Positions 1 through 9,318 of a stretch of 64,000 nt of DNA are shown in pieces. How positions within the stretch are numbered: the first letter of the stretch is position 1; every line of letters begins with the position of its first letter. The stretch comes from Janthinobacterium sp. LM6 (GTDB lineage Bacteria > Pseudomonadota > Gammaproteobacteria > Burkholderiales > Burkholderiaceae_D). The translations under genes and the position numbers were made by a program. The stretch covers positions 1,736,001-1,800,000 of the forward strand of contig NZ_CP019510.1 in NCBI RefSeq assembly GCF_002002885.1. Direction: 5' to 3'. Below the pieces are notes generated by a model. It ran no database searches and was not told where the DNA came from. It saw only the letters and a program-made list of their open reading frames with translations.

Positions 1-341
1 ACGACAAAGGCTCGCTGGTAACCGGCACCGTTAAATCGGTTGAGCCTAAAGGCGCCGTGATCCAACTGTCCGAAGAAGTTGAAGGCTACCTGCGCGCTTC
101 CGAAATCTCGCGCGACCGCGTTGAAGATGCTGGTACGCACCTGAAAGTCGGCGACACCGTCGAAGCAATGGTGTTGAACATCGACCGCAAAGCCCGTGGT
201 ATCCAACTGTCGATCAAAGCGAAAGACAACGTTGAAACCCAGGAAGCCATGCAGAAGATGGCAGCTACCGACAACAACGCAGCTTCGGGCACCACCAGCC
301 TGGGCGCCTTGTTGAAAGCTAAGTTCGATAACAAGAACTAA
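1..341 (+). CDS. rpsA: 30S ribosomal protein S1, C-terminal part (5' end outside window)
   Basis: This is the end of ribosomal protein S1, which binds mRNA on the small ribosomal subunit during initiation. The reading frame is open from base 3 of the window. The visible residues form the last S1/OB-fold repeat: a [20 protein letters not shown] stretch followed by [23 protein letters not shown] and [11 protein letters not shown] short tail ending in LKAKFDNKN follows and is typical of S1. ihfB starts 17 bases downstream on the same strand, the usual rpsA-ihfB order in proteobacteria. The start lies before the window. Confidence 0.97.
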   Translation, partial: DKGSLVTGTVKSVEPKGAVIQLSEEVEGYLRASEISRDRVEDAGTHLKVGDTVEAMVLNIDRKARGIQLSIKAKDNVETQEAMQKMAATDNNAASGTTSLGALLKAKFDNKN

Positions 342-358
342 GACTGCGGATACGGCAG

Positions 359-664
359 ATGACAAAGTCCGAGCTGATCAACCGCCTTGCTGAGCGTTAT
401 TCTCAGCTGGTGGCGAAAGATGCGGAGTATGCCGTCAAGACCATTCTCGATGCGATGACCAACGCCCTGGCGACCGGTCAGCGTATCGAGATCCGCGGTT
501 TTGGCAGTTTTGCCCTGAACAGCAGGCCCCCGCGCATCGGCCGCAACCCGAAGTCCGGCGACAAGGTGATGGTTCCCGAAAAACGGGTACCCCACTTCAA
601 GCCGGGCAAACAGTTGCGCGAGCGGGTGGACGCGATGGTCGGGCAACCGATTATCGAGGATTAA
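359..664 (+). CDS. ihfB: Integration host factor subunit beta
   Basis: IHF-beta pairs with IHF-alpha to make a nucleoid protein that bends DNA sharply at WATCAANNNNTTR sites and helps replication initiation, recombination and transcription. The 101 residues match the family length. The HU/IHF fold is clear: [10 protein letters not shown] at the N-terminus, GFGSFAL near 48-54, and the DNA-intercalating beta-arm with RNP at 62-64 followed by KSGDKV. It follows rpsA by 17 bases and ends at a strong terminator. This window also holds an array of IHF-like sites between 55219 and 56154, so its own product may bind there (inference). Confidence 0.97.
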   Translation: MTKSELINRLAERYSQLVAKDAEYAVKTILDAMTNALATGQRIEIRGFGSFALNSRPPRIGRNPKSGDKVMVPEKRVPHFKPGKQLRERVDAMVGQPIIED

Positions 665-691
665 TCGTCTGCTGGAAGGCGGAAAATAAAG

Positions 692-720
692 AGCGGCGTC
701 CTTGGATGCCGCTTTTTTTT
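692..720 (+). terminator. Rho-independent terminator after ihfB
   Basis: The stem pairs AGCGGC (692-697) with GCCGCT (708-713); the inner GTCC/GGAT also pairs with one wobble. A run of eight T follows directly. It lies 28 bases after the ihfB stop. Confidence 0.9.
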
Positions 721-730
721 GTTAATATGC

Positions 731-858
731 CGTAGAGCACTAATCAAACCTACTGCGCGTCGCGATTTGCGGCCTGCGATGCTCACCGTACTCAAGCACG
801 GTTGCGCTTCTCGGCCACAACTCACTGCCGCTCGCTACGGTTTGATCAGCACTCTACG
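731..858. repeat. Dispersed palindromic repeat, copy A
   Basis: A 128-bp non-coding element bounded by imperfect inverted repeats: 731-750 matches the complement of 839-858 at 17 of 20 positions. Its core shares three blocks with 10479-10610: 23 identical bases (766-788), 15 identical bases (796-810), and 29 of 30 bases (814-843). A near-palindrome CCGT...ACGG sits in the centre. It fills most of the gap between ihfB and lapA. The inverted ends and second copy suggest a MITE/REP-like mobile or structural repeat; no transposase is nearby. Confidence 0.7.
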
Positions 859-906
859 TTTGTGCCATGTGGCACGGGCATTTTTTTGTTCTTTCTGGAC
901 CTATCG

Positions 907-1209
907 ATGAAAATCATCTCCACCATCGTTGGCTGTGTTCTCTTCGTCCTGTTCTTCAGTTTTGCGCTGAAGAATGCGCAGGTTGTCGACCTGCATGTTT
1001 TCCTCAATTATGAAATTCGCGGCCCCCTGGTCCTGATGCTGCTGGGCTTTTTTGTCGCCGGCGCCAGCCTGGGTGTACTTGCCCTGACGCCGACCGTGTT
1101 CCGTCACCGCCGCGAAGCGAGCAAGCAAAAAACCACCATTGCCGCGCTGCAGACCGTTGGCGTGGCCAGCAATGTCCAGCCGCAACCGGACAGCGTGAGC
1201 GCGCAGTAA
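907..1209 (+). CDS. lapA: Lipopolysaccharide assembly protein A (LapA, DUF1049)
   Basis: LapA is a small inner-membrane protein that works with LapB to control LPS synthesis by modulating LpxC turnover in E. coli. The 100 residues carry two hydrophobic helices (about 3-23 and 41-63), the LapA family layout. The motif FALKNAQVVDLHVFLNYE between the helices matches the family pattern of N-x-x-x-V near the first helix. The C-terminal 30 residues are polar and cytoplasmic. The start at 907 is chosen because translation from there begins directly with the first membrane helix; an upstream extension would be unlike the family. lapB follows after 46 bases. Confidence 0.9.
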   Translation: MKIISTIVGCVLFVLFFSFALKNAQVVDLHVFLNYEIRGPLVLMLLGFFVAGASLGVLALTPTVFRHRREASKQKTTIAALQTVGVASNVQPQPDSVSAQ

Positions 1210-1255
1210 GCGGCGCCATCGCTCCTATCTCTCTTACTCGAATAAAAACAATCGC

Positions 1256-2431
1256 ATGGATTTTGAACTCTGGTGGCTCTTGGGTATCCCGGTGTTTTTC
1301 GCGCTGGGCTGGATTGCCGCGCGTGTTGACATTCATCAACTGGTATCCGAATCGCGCAGCCTGCCGCGCAATTACTTCAAGGGCTTGAATTTCCTGCTCA
1401 ATGAGCAGCATGACAAGGCCATCGATGCCTTCATCGAAGTCGTCAAGCTGGACCCGGAATCGGCCGATATGCACTTTGCCCTGGGTAACCTGTTCCGCCG
1501 CCGCGGCGAGACGGAGCGCGCCATCCGCGTGCACCAGAACTTGCTGGCGCGCCCGGACTTGCCGCTGGAGCAGCAGGGCCATGCCGCCTATGAACTGGGC
1601 ATGGATTACCTGAAGGCAGGCCTGCTGGACCGCGCCGAGGAAACCTTCAACAGCCTGGTCGACACGCAATATGCGGCCCAGGCACGCCGCGCGCTGCTGG
1701 AAATCTATCAGCGCGAAAAGGAATGGCCGCGCGCCATCGAGGCGGCCGTGGGCTTGCAGGAATCGGGCGCCGGCGCGCGCCAGAAGGAAATCGCCCAGTT
1801 CTATTGCGAACTGGCGCATGACGCGCTGGTGCACATGAAGCCGGACGAAGCCATGCCGCTGCTGGAAAAGGCCCTGCAGACGGACCGCAAGAGCGTGCGC
1901 GCCACCATCCTGACGGGCGACGTGCTGCTGGCGCGCGGCGACGTGGAAGGCGCGCTGACCACCTGGCGCCGCGTGGAGCAGCAAAGCGTGCCGCACGTGG
2001 CCCTGGTGGCGCAGCGCTTGATGGATGGTTATACCAAGCTGGGGCGTCCGCAGGAAGGCGTCAACCTGCTGCGCTCCTACCTGGAAGAGGCGTCGTCGAT
2101 CGACCTGATCGAAGTCGTCTTCAAGGCCGTTATCGAACTCGACGGCGTGGAAGCGGCGAAGCAGCTGGTCAGCGCCGAGCTGCGCCGCACGCCGACCCTG
2201 CTGGGCCTGGATAAACTGCTGGAAGCGCGCATGATGGATGCGCCGGCCGCCATCTGGTCGGAGCTGTCGATGGTGAAAAACCTCGTGCACGGCTACACGC
2301 AGAAGCTGGCCCGCTACCAGTGCAGCCACTGCGGCTTCAAGGCGCGCCAGTTCTACTGGCATTGTCCGGGCTGCAACAAGTGGGAAACCTATCCGCCGCG
2401 CCGCACGGAAGAGCTCAACGTCATGAATTAG
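1256..2431 (+). CDS. lapB: Lipopolysaccharide assembly protein B (LapB/YciM)
   Basis: LapB is a membrane-anchored TPR protein that, with FtsH, sets the level of LpxC and so the rate of LPS synthesis. The 391 residues match E. coli LapB (389). An N-terminal anchor ([21 protein letters not shown]) is followed by the [19 protein letters not shown] linker, TPR repeats through about residue 340, and a C-terminal rubredoxin-like metal site with cysteines at 356, 359, 370 and 373 (CSHC and CPGC). It sits directly after lapA and is probably co-transcribed with it. Confidence 0.96.
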   Translation: MDFELWWLLGIPVFFALGWIAARVDIHQLVSESRSLPRNYFKGLNFLLNEQHDKAIDAFIEVVKLDPESADMHFALGNLFRRRGETERAIRVHQNLLARPDLPLEQQGHAAYELGMDYLKAGLLDRAEETFNSLVDTQYAAQARRALLEIYQREKEWPRAIEAAVGLQESGAGARQKEIAQFYCELAHDALVHMKPDEAMPLLEKALQTDRKSVRATILTGDVLLARGDVEGALTTWRRVEQQSVPHVALVAQRLMDGYTKLGRPQEGVNLLRSYLEEASSIDLIEVVFKAVIELDGVEAAKQLVSAELRRTPTLLGLDKLLEARMMDAPAAIWSELSMVKNLVHGYTQKLARYQCSHCGFKARQFYWHCPGCNKWETYPPRRTEELNVMN

Positions 2432-2454
2432 TCGTGCCCGCCACAGGGCCCATG

Positions 2455-2515
2455 GCTGCGTTGCAGCGCCTCGCCGTACTATTCGTACTGTCTTCGGCGC
2501 CGCGCCTTGCCCTGA
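2455..2515. other. Palindrome-rich intergenic sequence before ugd
   Basis: The 139-bp gap between lapB and ugd contains a perfect hairpin GCTGC-GTT-GCAGC (2457-2469). It is followed by a GC-rich imperfect dyad with two GTAC blocks about 8 bases apart. It has no T-tract like a standard terminator. It may be a dispersed intergenic repeat of this bacterial group or a structured 5' region for ugd; the window contains only one copy. Confidence 0.35.
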
Positions 2516-2570
2516 ACCCTGTGCTGTGCACTTGCAGGTCAGATATTTATATTACAAATACGGCACAACC

Positions 2571-3938
2571 ATGAAAATCACCATTATCGGCACGGGCTAT
2601 GTGGGCCTCGTGACCGGCGCCTGCCTGGCGGAGCTGGGCAACGACGTCTTTTGCCTCGACCTGGACGCACAGAAGGTCGCTTTGCTCAACAGCGGCGGCA
2701 TCCCCATCCATGAACCGGGCCTGGAAGAAGTCGTCGCGCGCAACCGCGCCGCCGGGCGCATGACCTTTTCCACCGACGTCGAGGCTGCCGCCGCGCACGG
2801 CGTGATGCAATTTATCGCCGTCGGCACGCCGCCCGATGAAGACGGCTCGGCCGACTTGCAATACGTGCTGGCCGCCGCGCGCGGCATCGGCAAGTACATG
2901 ACGGACTTCAAGGTCATCGTCGACAAATCGACCGTGCCCGTCGGCACGGCCGAAAAAGTGCGCGCCGCCATCCAGGGCGAACTCGATGCGCGCGGCGTGG
3001 CCGCCGCGTTCTCGGTGGCGTCGAATCCGGAATTCCTCAAGGAGGGCGCGGCTGTCGAAGACTTCATGCGCCCGGACCGCATCGTCATCGGCGTCGACGC
3101 CACGCCGGACGGCGAACGCGCGCGCGAATTGCTGAAAAGCCTGTACGCGCCGTTCAACCGCAACCACGAACGCACCTACTGGATGGATGTGCGCTCGGCC
3201 GAATTCACGAAATATGCGGCCAACGCCATGCTGGCCACGCGCATCTCGTTCATGAATGAATTGGCGAACCTGGCCGACAAGGTGGGCGTCGACATCGAAG
3301 CCGTGCGCCACGGCATCGGTTCCGACCCGCGCATCGGCCACAGCTTCCTGTACGCCGGTTGCGGCTACGGCGGTTCCTGCTTCCCGAAAGACGTCCAGGC
3401 GCTCGAGCGCACGGCGCGCGGCCACGGCCAGGAATTGCTGATCCTGCGCGCCGTCGAAGCCGTCAATGACCAGCAGAAGCAGGTGCTGGGACGCAAAGTG
3501 GTCACTCGCTTCGGCGAAGACCTGACGGGCCGGCATTTCGCCGTGTGGGGCCTGGCCTTCAAGCCGAATACGGACGACATGCGAGAAGCGTCGGCCCGCG
3601 TGCTGCTGGCCGACTTGCTGGGACGCGGCGCCACCGTGGCCGTGTACGACCCCGTCGCCATGGCCGAGGCGCGCCGCGTGCTGCAACTGGACTTGACGCC
3701 GGAGCAACTGGCGAAGGTGCGCTTTGCCGACAGTCCGAAGGATGCGCTGCAGGACGCCGATGCGCTGGTCATCGTGACGGAATGGAAAGCCTTCCGCAGC
3801 CCCGATTTCGAGCAGGTCAAGGCGCGCCTGAAGCAGGCCGTCATCTTTGACGGGCGCAACCTGTTCGAGCCGGCCGTCATGGCCGAGAACGGCATCGAAT
3901 ACCACGGGATCGGTCGCTCGATCCTGACGCGCGCATGA
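2571..3938 (+). CDS. ugd: UDP-glucose 6-dehydrogenase
   Basis: Oxidises UDP-glucose to UDP-glucuronate with two NAD+, feeding capsule, exopolysaccharide and aminoarabinose pathways. The 455 residues contain the N-terminal Rossmann motif [40 protein letters not shown], and the catalytic cysteine C270 in [11 protein letters not shown]. The start at 2571 is preferred over an upstream ATG because the Rossmann strand begins at residue 1. The 3' end overlaps hldA by four bases (ATGA), so translation is probably coupled. Its place between lapB and hldA groups it with surface polysaccharide genes. Confidence 0.96.
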   Translation: MKITIIGTGYVGLVTGACLAELGNDVFCLDLDAQKVALLNSGGIPIHEPGLEEVVARNRAAGRMTFSTDVEAAAAHGVMQFIAVGTPPDEDGSADLQYVLAAARGIGKYMTDFKVIVDKSTVPVGTAEKVRAAIQGELDARGVAAAFSVASNPEFLKEGAAVEDFMRPDRIVIGVDATPDGERARELLKSLYAPFNRNHERTYWMDVRSAEFTKYAANAMLATRISFMNELANLADKVGVDIEAVRHGIGSDPRIGHSFLYAGCGYGGSCFPKDVQALERTARGHGQELLILRAVEAVNDQQKQVLGRKVVTRFGEDLTGRHFAVWGLAFKPNTDDMREASARVLLADLLGRGATVAVYDPVAMAEARRVLQLDLTPEQLAKVRFADSPKDALQDADALVIVTEWKAFRSPDFEQVKARLKQAVIFDGRNLFEPAVMAENGIEYHGIGRSILTRA

Positions 3939-4888
3939 GCGCCCAAGAGGTGGTCGCCTTGACGGCGCCGGCCGCATTGGCCCAGGTACGCCTGCTGGTG
4001 GTGGGCGATGTGATGCTGGACCGCTACTGGTTCGGCGACGTCAGCCGCATTTCGCCGGAAGCGCCCGTGCCCATCGTGCGCATCGAGAAGCGCGAGGAAC
4101 GCCTGGGCGGCGCGGCCAACGTGGCGCGCAACGCGGCCGCGCTGGGCGCGAAGACGAGCTTGCTCGGCGTGGTGGGCGACGACGAGGCCGGCAGCCAGGT
4201 CGAGCGCCTGCTCGAGGGCGGCGGCATCCACAGCTATCTGCAGCGCGACGCGGCCATTTCCACCATCATCAAGCTGCGCGTGATCGGCCGCCAGCAGCAG
4301 ATGCTGCGCATCGATTTCGAGGATGCGCCCAGCGATACGGTGCTGCGCGACAAGCTGGCGCAGTTCAACGCGCTGCTGCCCCATTATGACGTGGTGATCC
4401 TGTCCGACTACGCCAAGGGCAGCCTGGTGAACGTGGCCGAGATGATCAAGGCGGCCCGGGCCGCCGGCAAGATCGTCATGGTCGATCCGAAAGGCGATGA
4501 TTTCAGCCGCTATTCGGGTGCGTCAGTGCTCACTCCGAACAAGTCCGAACTGCGCCGCGTGATCGGCAGCTGGAACACGGAGGAGCAACTCACGGAGCGC
4601 GCGCAGCAGATGCGCGCGCAACTGGGCCTGGACGCCTTGCTGCTGACCCGTTCGGAAGAAGGCATGAGCCTGTACACGGCCGACGAGGTGCTGCACATGC
4701 CGACCGATGCGCGCGAAGTGTTCGACGTCTCGGGCGCCGGCGACACGGTGATCGCCACCATGGCAGCCATGCTGGGGGCCGGCATGGCCCTGGGCGACGC
4801 CGTGCGCACGGCCAACCGCGCCGGCGGCATCGTCGTCGGCAAGCTGGGCACTGCCACCGTCACCCGCGACGAGCTGTTTTCGCAGTAA
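3935..4888 (+). CDS. hldA: D-glycero-beta-D-manno-heptose-7-phosphate kinase (single-domain HldA/RfaE domain I)
   Basis: A PfkB-family kinase that phosphorylates heptose-7-phosphate to the 1,7-bisphosphate on the way to ADP-heptose for the LPS core. The 317 residues cover only the kinase half of E. coli HldE; the nucleotidyltransferase domain is absent, so a separate HldC is expected elsewhere. Motifs: [26 protein letters not shown] near the N-terminus, [15 protein letters not shown], and the PfkB signature DVSGAGDTV with catalytic D270. It overlaps ugd by four bases. The epimerase gene hldD, often next in this group, is not present downstream. Confidence 0.93.
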   Translation: MSAQEVVALTAPAALAQVRLLVVGDVMLDRYWFGDVSRISPEAPVPIVRIEKREERLGGAANVARNAAALGAKTSLLGVVGDDEAGSQVERLLEGGGIHSYLQRDAAISTIIKLRVIGRQQQMLRIDFEDAPSDTVLRDKLAQFNALLPHYDVVILSDYAKGSLVNVAEMIKAARAAGKIVMVDPKGDDFSRYSGASVLTPNKSELRRVIGSWNTEEQLTERAQQMRAQLGLDALLLTRSEEGMSLYTADEVLHMPTDAREVFDVSGAGDTVIATMAAMLGAGMALGDAVRTANRAGGIVVGKLGTATVTRDELFSQ

Positions 4889-4900
4889 TATGTCATACCG

Positions 4901-4934
4901 CCTGCGCCGGACCGTTTGATCTGGCGCAGGTTTT
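4901..4934 (+). terminator. Terminator after hldA
   Basis: CCTGCGCC (4901-4908) pairs with GGCGCAGG (4923-4930), with extra pairing inside the loop, followed by TTTT. It lies 12 bases after the hldA stop and would end the lapAB-ugd-hldA transcript. Confidence 0.75.
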
Positions 4935-5053
4935 CCCGCAGTTCCACAGTCCCATCTTGTCAACCGTATCACGCCACAGCCGTTAATGCCGTTGAGGCGC
5001 TGTTCCTCCCTTGCGTTCGAGTCATCTTGAAACCACATCACGGAGAGATACCC

Positions 5054-5764
5054 ATGTTCAAAAAAATACTGCTGGCCATCGCCACCCTGATTGCGACGAT
5101 GGGCTTTGCCTTTGCCCAGGTCGATGTCAACAAGGCGGACCAGGCGGCACTCGACAGCGTCAAGGGCATCGGCCCCGTCACGTCGAAAGCCATCGTCGAT
5201 GAACGCGCCAAGGGCGGCGCCTTCAAGGATTGGGCCGATTTCGAAAGCCGCGTAAAAGGCATCGGCCCGAAAAGTTCCGTGAAACTGTCGGAAGCGGGCT
5301 TGCAGGTGAATGGCCAGGCCAAGTCCGGCGCGCCAGCGGCGCCCGCTCCGGCGGCGAAAGCTGCCCCGGCAAAAAAGGAAGCTGCTGTGAAGGAAGTTGC
5401 AGCGAAAGAAGCCGCACCGAAGCCAGCTGCTGCGACCGACACCGCTGCGGCGCCAGCCAAGTCGGCCGCTGAAGCGAAGAAGGAAGCTGCCGCCGCCAAG
5501 AAAGAAGCCAAGGCCGCCGCCGCTGCCGCCAAGAAAGAAGCCGCCGCCGCGAAGGCAGTGCCTGCCGCAGCGCCTGCTCCCGCTGCTGCCGCGGCCGATG
5601 CCGCCCCCGTGAAAACGGCTGCCGAAACGAAGAAGGAAGCCGCTGCCGCGAAGAAAGCGGCAACGGCCGCCAAGAAAGAAGCCAAGGCTGCGGAAGCGGC
5701 TGCGAAGAAGGAAGCCAAGCTGGCTGCTGCCGACGCGAAGAAAGCGGAAGCCGAGAAAAAGTAA
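5054..5764 (+). CDS. Secreted ComEA-like helix-hairpin-helix protein with Ala/Lys-rich H1-like tail
   Basis: The 236 residues begin with a signal peptide (MFKKILLAIATLIATMGFAFA). Then come two helix-hairpin-helix motifs: VDVNKADQAALDSVKGIGP and a second centred on RVKGIGPKSSVKLSEAGL, spanning about 23-88. This is the non-specific DNA-binding fold of ComEA, which captures DNA in the periplasm during natural transformation. The remaining roughly 140 residues are almost only A, K, E and P, with repeated AAAKKEA units resembling histone-H1-like tails. ComEA proteins are usually near 90 residues, so the tail is unusual. A promoterless start upstream is less likely because the signal peptide begins at 5054. 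Confidence 0.85.
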   Translation: MFKKILLAIATLIATMGFAFAQVDVNKADQAALDSVKGIGPVTSKAIVDERAKGGAFKDWADFESRVKGIGPKSSVKLSEAGLQVNGQAKSGAPAAPAPAAKAAPAKKEAAVKEVAAKEAAPKPAAATDTAAAPAKSAAEAKKEAAAAKKEAKAAAAAAKKEAAAAKAVPAAAPAPAAAAADAAPVKTAAETKKEAAAAKKAATAAKKEAKAAEAAAKKEAKLAAADAKKAEAEKK

Positions 5765-5816
5765 GCGTGTTGCTGTAAGGCGTGTTGCGTGGTGGTGCCG
5801 CGCAGCACGAGAAGAA

Positions 5817-5850
5817 AACCCCGCGCGGTACCGGCCGCGCGGGGTTTTTT
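5817..5850. terminator. Bidirectional terminator between convergent genes
   Basis: CCCCGCGCGG pairs with CCGCGCGGGG around a short loop (5819-5844), with AA on the left and a run of T on the right. It lies between the HhH gene and the convergent phospholipase-D-like gene. Confidence 0.85.
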
Positions 5851-5857
5851 TATGCGC

Positions 5858-7432
5858 CTACAGCTGCGACTCGATCGGCAGCCAGCGCATCACGCACACC
5901 AGCATGCGGCGCCAGAAGCCCGTTTCCGGGTCCTGCGTCCACACCTTGGCGGGCTCCTCGGTGGCGTCGGACCAGCGCAGGGCGCCGTTGGCGAGGAACA
6001 CGCGGTAGCTGGTGTCGCTGGCCGTCGAGTGCAGGAACAGCGCGCGCATATCGGCCGCCAGCGCGGCATCGTCGAACAGCACGCCCATTTCCGTGTTCAG
6101 CTGGGCCGAGCGGGGATCGAGGTTGAAGGAGCCGACGAAGCCCCGCTGGCCATCGACCACGACGGCCTTGGTATGCAGGCTGGCGCGGCTCGACCCCATC
6201 AGGCTGATGCGCTTGCGGTGCTGGGTCTTCAATTCAAACAGGTCGACGCCGCCGCCCAGCAGCGCCTCGCGGTAGCGCGCATAGCCTGCATGCACGAGGG
6301 CCACGTCGGTGGCGGCCAGCGAGTTGGTCAGCACCTGCACCTTGACGCCGGCCGCGACCTTGTCGCCCAGCAGCGTGCTCAGCGCCGTGCCGGGCACGAA
6401 GTAGGGCGAAGTCAGCAGCGCTTCCTCGCGCGCGTCCGTCAGCAGCGGCAGCAAGCTGTGCATGAGCCAGTGCTCGCTGCGCTGCAAACTGGCCACGGGC
6501 GCGGCTTTTTCCGGCGGGTCCGACAGCACTTGCACGTGCGCGCTCCAGTGCAGGCGCAGGCGGCCATCGAGGTGGGCTTGCAACTGGCCCGCATCGGTCA
6601 GCTGCCGCAAGTAAGGCGAGGCACCCAGTTCTCCGGCCAGCGCGTCGAGGCGGGCGCGCACAGCCTGCAGTTCCGGCGCGCCCGCGTTTTTGTCGGCGTG
6701 CAGGGCGCGGATGGGGATGACGGCGCGGCTGTTCCAGAAGCGGTCGAAGATATCGCTCGTCTGCTGCACGGCGGGACCCGCCAGCAGCAGGTCGGCATCC
6801 TGGAAATTGACTTGCTCGGCGGCATCGAAGTATTCATCGCCGATATTGCGTCCGCCGACGAGGGCGACCCTGCCGTCGACGATCCAGGCCTTGTTGTGCA
6901 TGCGCCGGTTCAGGCTGACGGCGCGCAAGGCCATTTCCATGGCGCGCAACCAGATGCCGTCGCGATTGCGGCCCGGATTGAAGATGCGCACGTCGATCAA
7001 CGGGTGGCTGTCGAGCGCGAGGATGGCGGCATCCTGGCCCCGCGCGTTGATATCGTCGAGCAACACGCGCACGCGCACGCCACGGTCGGCCGCGCGCAGC
7101 AGTTCGCGCACGAGCAGGCGTCCCGTGACGTCGTTATGCCAGATGTAGTACTGCAGGTCGATGCTGCGGCCCGCTTCGCGCGCGCTCAGGGCGCGCAGGG
7201 CGAACGCTTCCAGGTTGTCGTCGATCAGCGCCGTGCCGCTGTGGCCCGGGCGTTGCGCCAGCTGCGGCGCCAGCACGCGGTCGAGCAGGGTGGCGTCCGC
7301 CGCCACGGGCAAGGCCATCCCTGGCGCACCCAGCGACCGCTCGGCGAAGCGCCCGTAGCTGTACAGGGCGGCGATGCTGAGCACGGCAAACAGCGTGCCC
7401 AGCAGCAATAGTTTGACGAGCATGCGGCGCAC
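5858..7432 (-). CDS. Phospholipase D family protein (cardiolipin-synthase-like)
   Basis: The 524-residue protein has one N-terminal membrane anchor (about 5-25) and two PLD catalytic motifs: HNKAWIVDGRVALVGGRN starting at H179 and HTKAVVVDGQRGFVGSFN starting at H420. Both keep the HxKxxxxD signature, so the enzyme should be active as a phosphodiesterase or transphosphatidylase. Relatives include ClsC-type cardiolipin synthases and other membrane-associated PLD hydrolases. The size and single anchor fit ClsC better than ClsA. It is convergent with the HhH gene and not clearly part of an operon. The substrate cannot be fixed from sequence. Confidence 0.88.
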   Translation of the reverse strand: MRRMLVKLLLLGTLFAVLSIAALYSYGRFAERSLGAPGMALPVAADATLLDRVLAPQLAQRPGHSGTALIDDNLEAFALRALSAREAGRSIDLQYYIWHNDVTGRLLVRELLRAADRGVRVRVLLDDINARGQDAAILALDSHPLIDVRIFNPGRNRDGIWLRAMEMALRAVSLNRRMHNKAWIVDGRVALVGGRNIGDEYFDAAEQVNFQDADLLLAGPAVQQTSDIFDRFWNSRAVIPIRALHADKNAGAPELQAVRARLDALAGELGASPYLRQLTDAGQLQAHLDGRLRLHWSAHVQVLSDPPEKAAPVASLQRSEHWLMHSLLPLLTDAREEALLTSPYFVPGTALSTLLGDKVAAGVKVQVLTNSLAATDVALVHAGYARYREALLGGGVDLFELKTQHRKRISLMGSSRASLHTKAVVVDGQRGFVGSFNLDPRSAQLNTEMGVLFDDAALAADMRALFLHSTASDTSYRVFLANGALRWSDATEEPAKVWTQDPETGFWRRMLVCVMRWLPIESQL

Positions 7433-7548
7433 CGTCAGCGGACCACGGGCATGCTGCGGCGCGAGAAAAGCCTGGTGGTGTGGGGCATGCGGACTCTTTC
7501 AGCTGGATGGCAACAGCCGATTGTAGCAGTTTCTACAATGCACAATTT

Positions 7549-9318
7549 TCAGGCGGAGCCCGCCGGCAGCCGCGCCAGGAAGCCGTGAATCTGGGAAACG
7601 ACCGCCGCGCCTTCGCCGACGGCGGCGGCCACGCGCTTGGTCGAGCCGGCCCGCACGTCGCCGATGGCGAACACGCCCGGCACGCTCGTTTCCAGCGCGG
7701 CCCGTTCGGGCAAGTCCGATGGCGGGTAGGCTAAATGCGCTGTGTGGCCATGCGCGCGGCATTCGGCGCGCGTGACGTCGAAGCCCGTGCGGATGAAGCC
7801 CTGTTCATCGACGGCGACGGCGCAGTCGTGCAGCCAGTCCGTGTTGGGATCGGCGCCGACGAAGAGGAACACGCGGCGCACGGCGCAAGCGGCCTCCTCG
7901 CCCGTGCGGTTGTTGCGCCAGCGCACCTCCGTCAAGCCATCGTCGTCGCCTTCGAGGGCGACAATTTCCGTATGCGTGTGCAAGGTGATGTTTGGCGTAG
8001 CGGCGATGCGCTCGATCAAATAGCTCGACATGCTGGCCGCCAGCCCCTCGCCGCGGATCACCATGTGGACCTTGGCGGCGTGGACGGAGAGAAACACGGC
8101 CGCCTGGCCGGCCGAATTGCCGCCGCCGACTAAAATGATCTCTTCCTGCCGGCACAGCTTGGCTTCGATGGGCGAGGCCCAGTAATACACGCCCCGTCCC
8201 TCATACGTTTTCAGGTTGGCCAGCGAGGGGCGGCGGTAGCGCGCGCCGCACGACAGCACCACCGTGCGGGCGCGCACCTGCGTGCCGTCGCACAAGTTGA
8301 CGCGCAGCGGCCAGGTGTCGCACAGCAGGTTGGCGGCGCTGGCCGGGGTGGCGATTTCGACGCCGAACTTTTGCGCCTGCACATAGGCACGTCCCGCCAG
8401 CGCCCGGCCGGAGATGCCGGTGGGAAAGCCCAAATAATTTTCGATGCGCGCGCTGGCGCCCGCCTGGCCGCCATACGCGCGCTGTTCCAGCGCCAGAACC
8501 GACAAGCCTTCTGAGGCCGCATACACGGCCGTGGCCAGGCCGGCGGGACCGGCGCCCACCACCAGCACGTCGAAAATCTTGTCGCCGGACAAATCGGGCA
8601 GCATGCCCAGGCAGCGTCCCAGTTCCGCATTGCCGGGATTTTTCATGATTTTGCCGTCCGGACAGACCACCAGCGGCCAATCCTGCGGCGTGGGCTGGTA
8701 GCGCTGGGCCAGCGCGGCGGCGGCCGCATCGGTGGCCGGATCGAGCACCGTGTGCGGATGGCCATTGCTAGACAGAAAACTTTGCAGGTGGAACAGATTG
8801 CCATTGCCGCGCGGCCCCACCAGCACGGGGCCGCCCGAATTCGATTCGATCAGCGCCACGCGGCGCAGGATCAGGGCGCGCACGATGCGTTCGCCCATCT
8901 CGGCCTCGGCCACGATCAGCGCGCGCAAGGATTCCGAGCTGATGTCGAGCAATTCCACGGCGCCCACGGCGCTGCCGTTGACGAGGGTAGGGCGGCCGGA
9001 CAATTGCGCCACCTCGGCAATGAAGTGGCCGACGCCCACTTCGCGCAGCTGCGACGCTTGCCCCAGCACTTCGTGACGCTTGATGCTGACCCGCCCGGAC
9101 AGTATCACCAGCATGCCGAAGCTGCTGCTGCCCGCCTCGAACAGCGTCTCGCCATCGGCAAAGCGCCGCAGCGTGCCATAGCGCTGCAAGCGCTGCAGTT
9201 CGAGCGCAGTGAAGACGGGCGAGATCTGGTGGCTGCGGCCCTGCAAGTCGAGCGTGGCAAACTGGACGGGATCGTCCTGTGTCGTTTCGGGAATGAATTC
9301 GGGTGTGCTGCTGGCCAT
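7549..9318 (-). CDS. Cyclic-nucleotide-binding-domain FAD oxidoreductase, thioredoxin-reductase-like
   Basis: The 589-residue protein fuses an N-terminal CRP-type cNMP-binding domain (about 30-150: FADGETLFEAGSSSFGMLVI, GRVSIKR) and a linker domain to a C-terminal thioredoxin-reductase-like flavoprotein with FAD motif GAGPAGLATAVYAASEG and NADPH motif GGGNSAGQAA. Where thioredoxin reductase has its CxxC active site, this protein reads YYWASPIEAKLC, so the redox cysteine pair is missing. It is therefore probably not a thioredoxin reductase. ATG at 9318 is chosen over an upstream frame extension because the extension is arginine-rich and out of family character. It is divergent from cysM. Confidence 0.88.
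   Translation of the reverse strand: MASSTPEFIPETTQDDPVQFATLDLQGRSHQISPVFTALELQRLQRYGTLRRFADGETLFEAGSSSFGMLVILSGRVSIKRHEVLGQASQLREVGVGHFIAEVAQLSGRPTLVNGSAVGAVELLDISSESLRALIVAEAEMGERIVRALILRRVALIESNSGGPVLVGPRGNGNLFHLQSFLSSNGHPHTVLDPATDAAAAALAQRYQPTPQDWPLVVCPDGKIMKNPGNAELGRCLGMLPDLSGDKIFDVLVVGAGPAGLATAVYAASEGLSVLALEQRAYGGQAGASARIENYLGFPTGISGRALAGRAYVQAQKFGVEIATPASAANLLCDTWPLRVNLCDGTQVRARTVVLSCGARYRRPSLANLKTYEGRGVYYWASPIEAKLCRQEEIILVGGGNSAGQAAVFLSVHAAKVHMVIRGEGLAASMSSYLIERIAATPNITLHTHTEIVALEGDDDGLTEVRWRNNRTGEEAACAVRRVFLFVGADPNTDWLHDCAVAVDEQGFIRTGFDVTRAECRAHGHTAHLAYPPSDLPERAALETSVPGVFAIGDVRAGSTKRVAAAVGEGAAVVSQIHGFLARLPAGSA

Noticed and set aside
5789..7411. Long plus-strand open frame opposite the phospholipase-D-like gene
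   Set aside because: The minus strand has both HKD motifs and an anchor; the plus frame is a GC-driven shadow.
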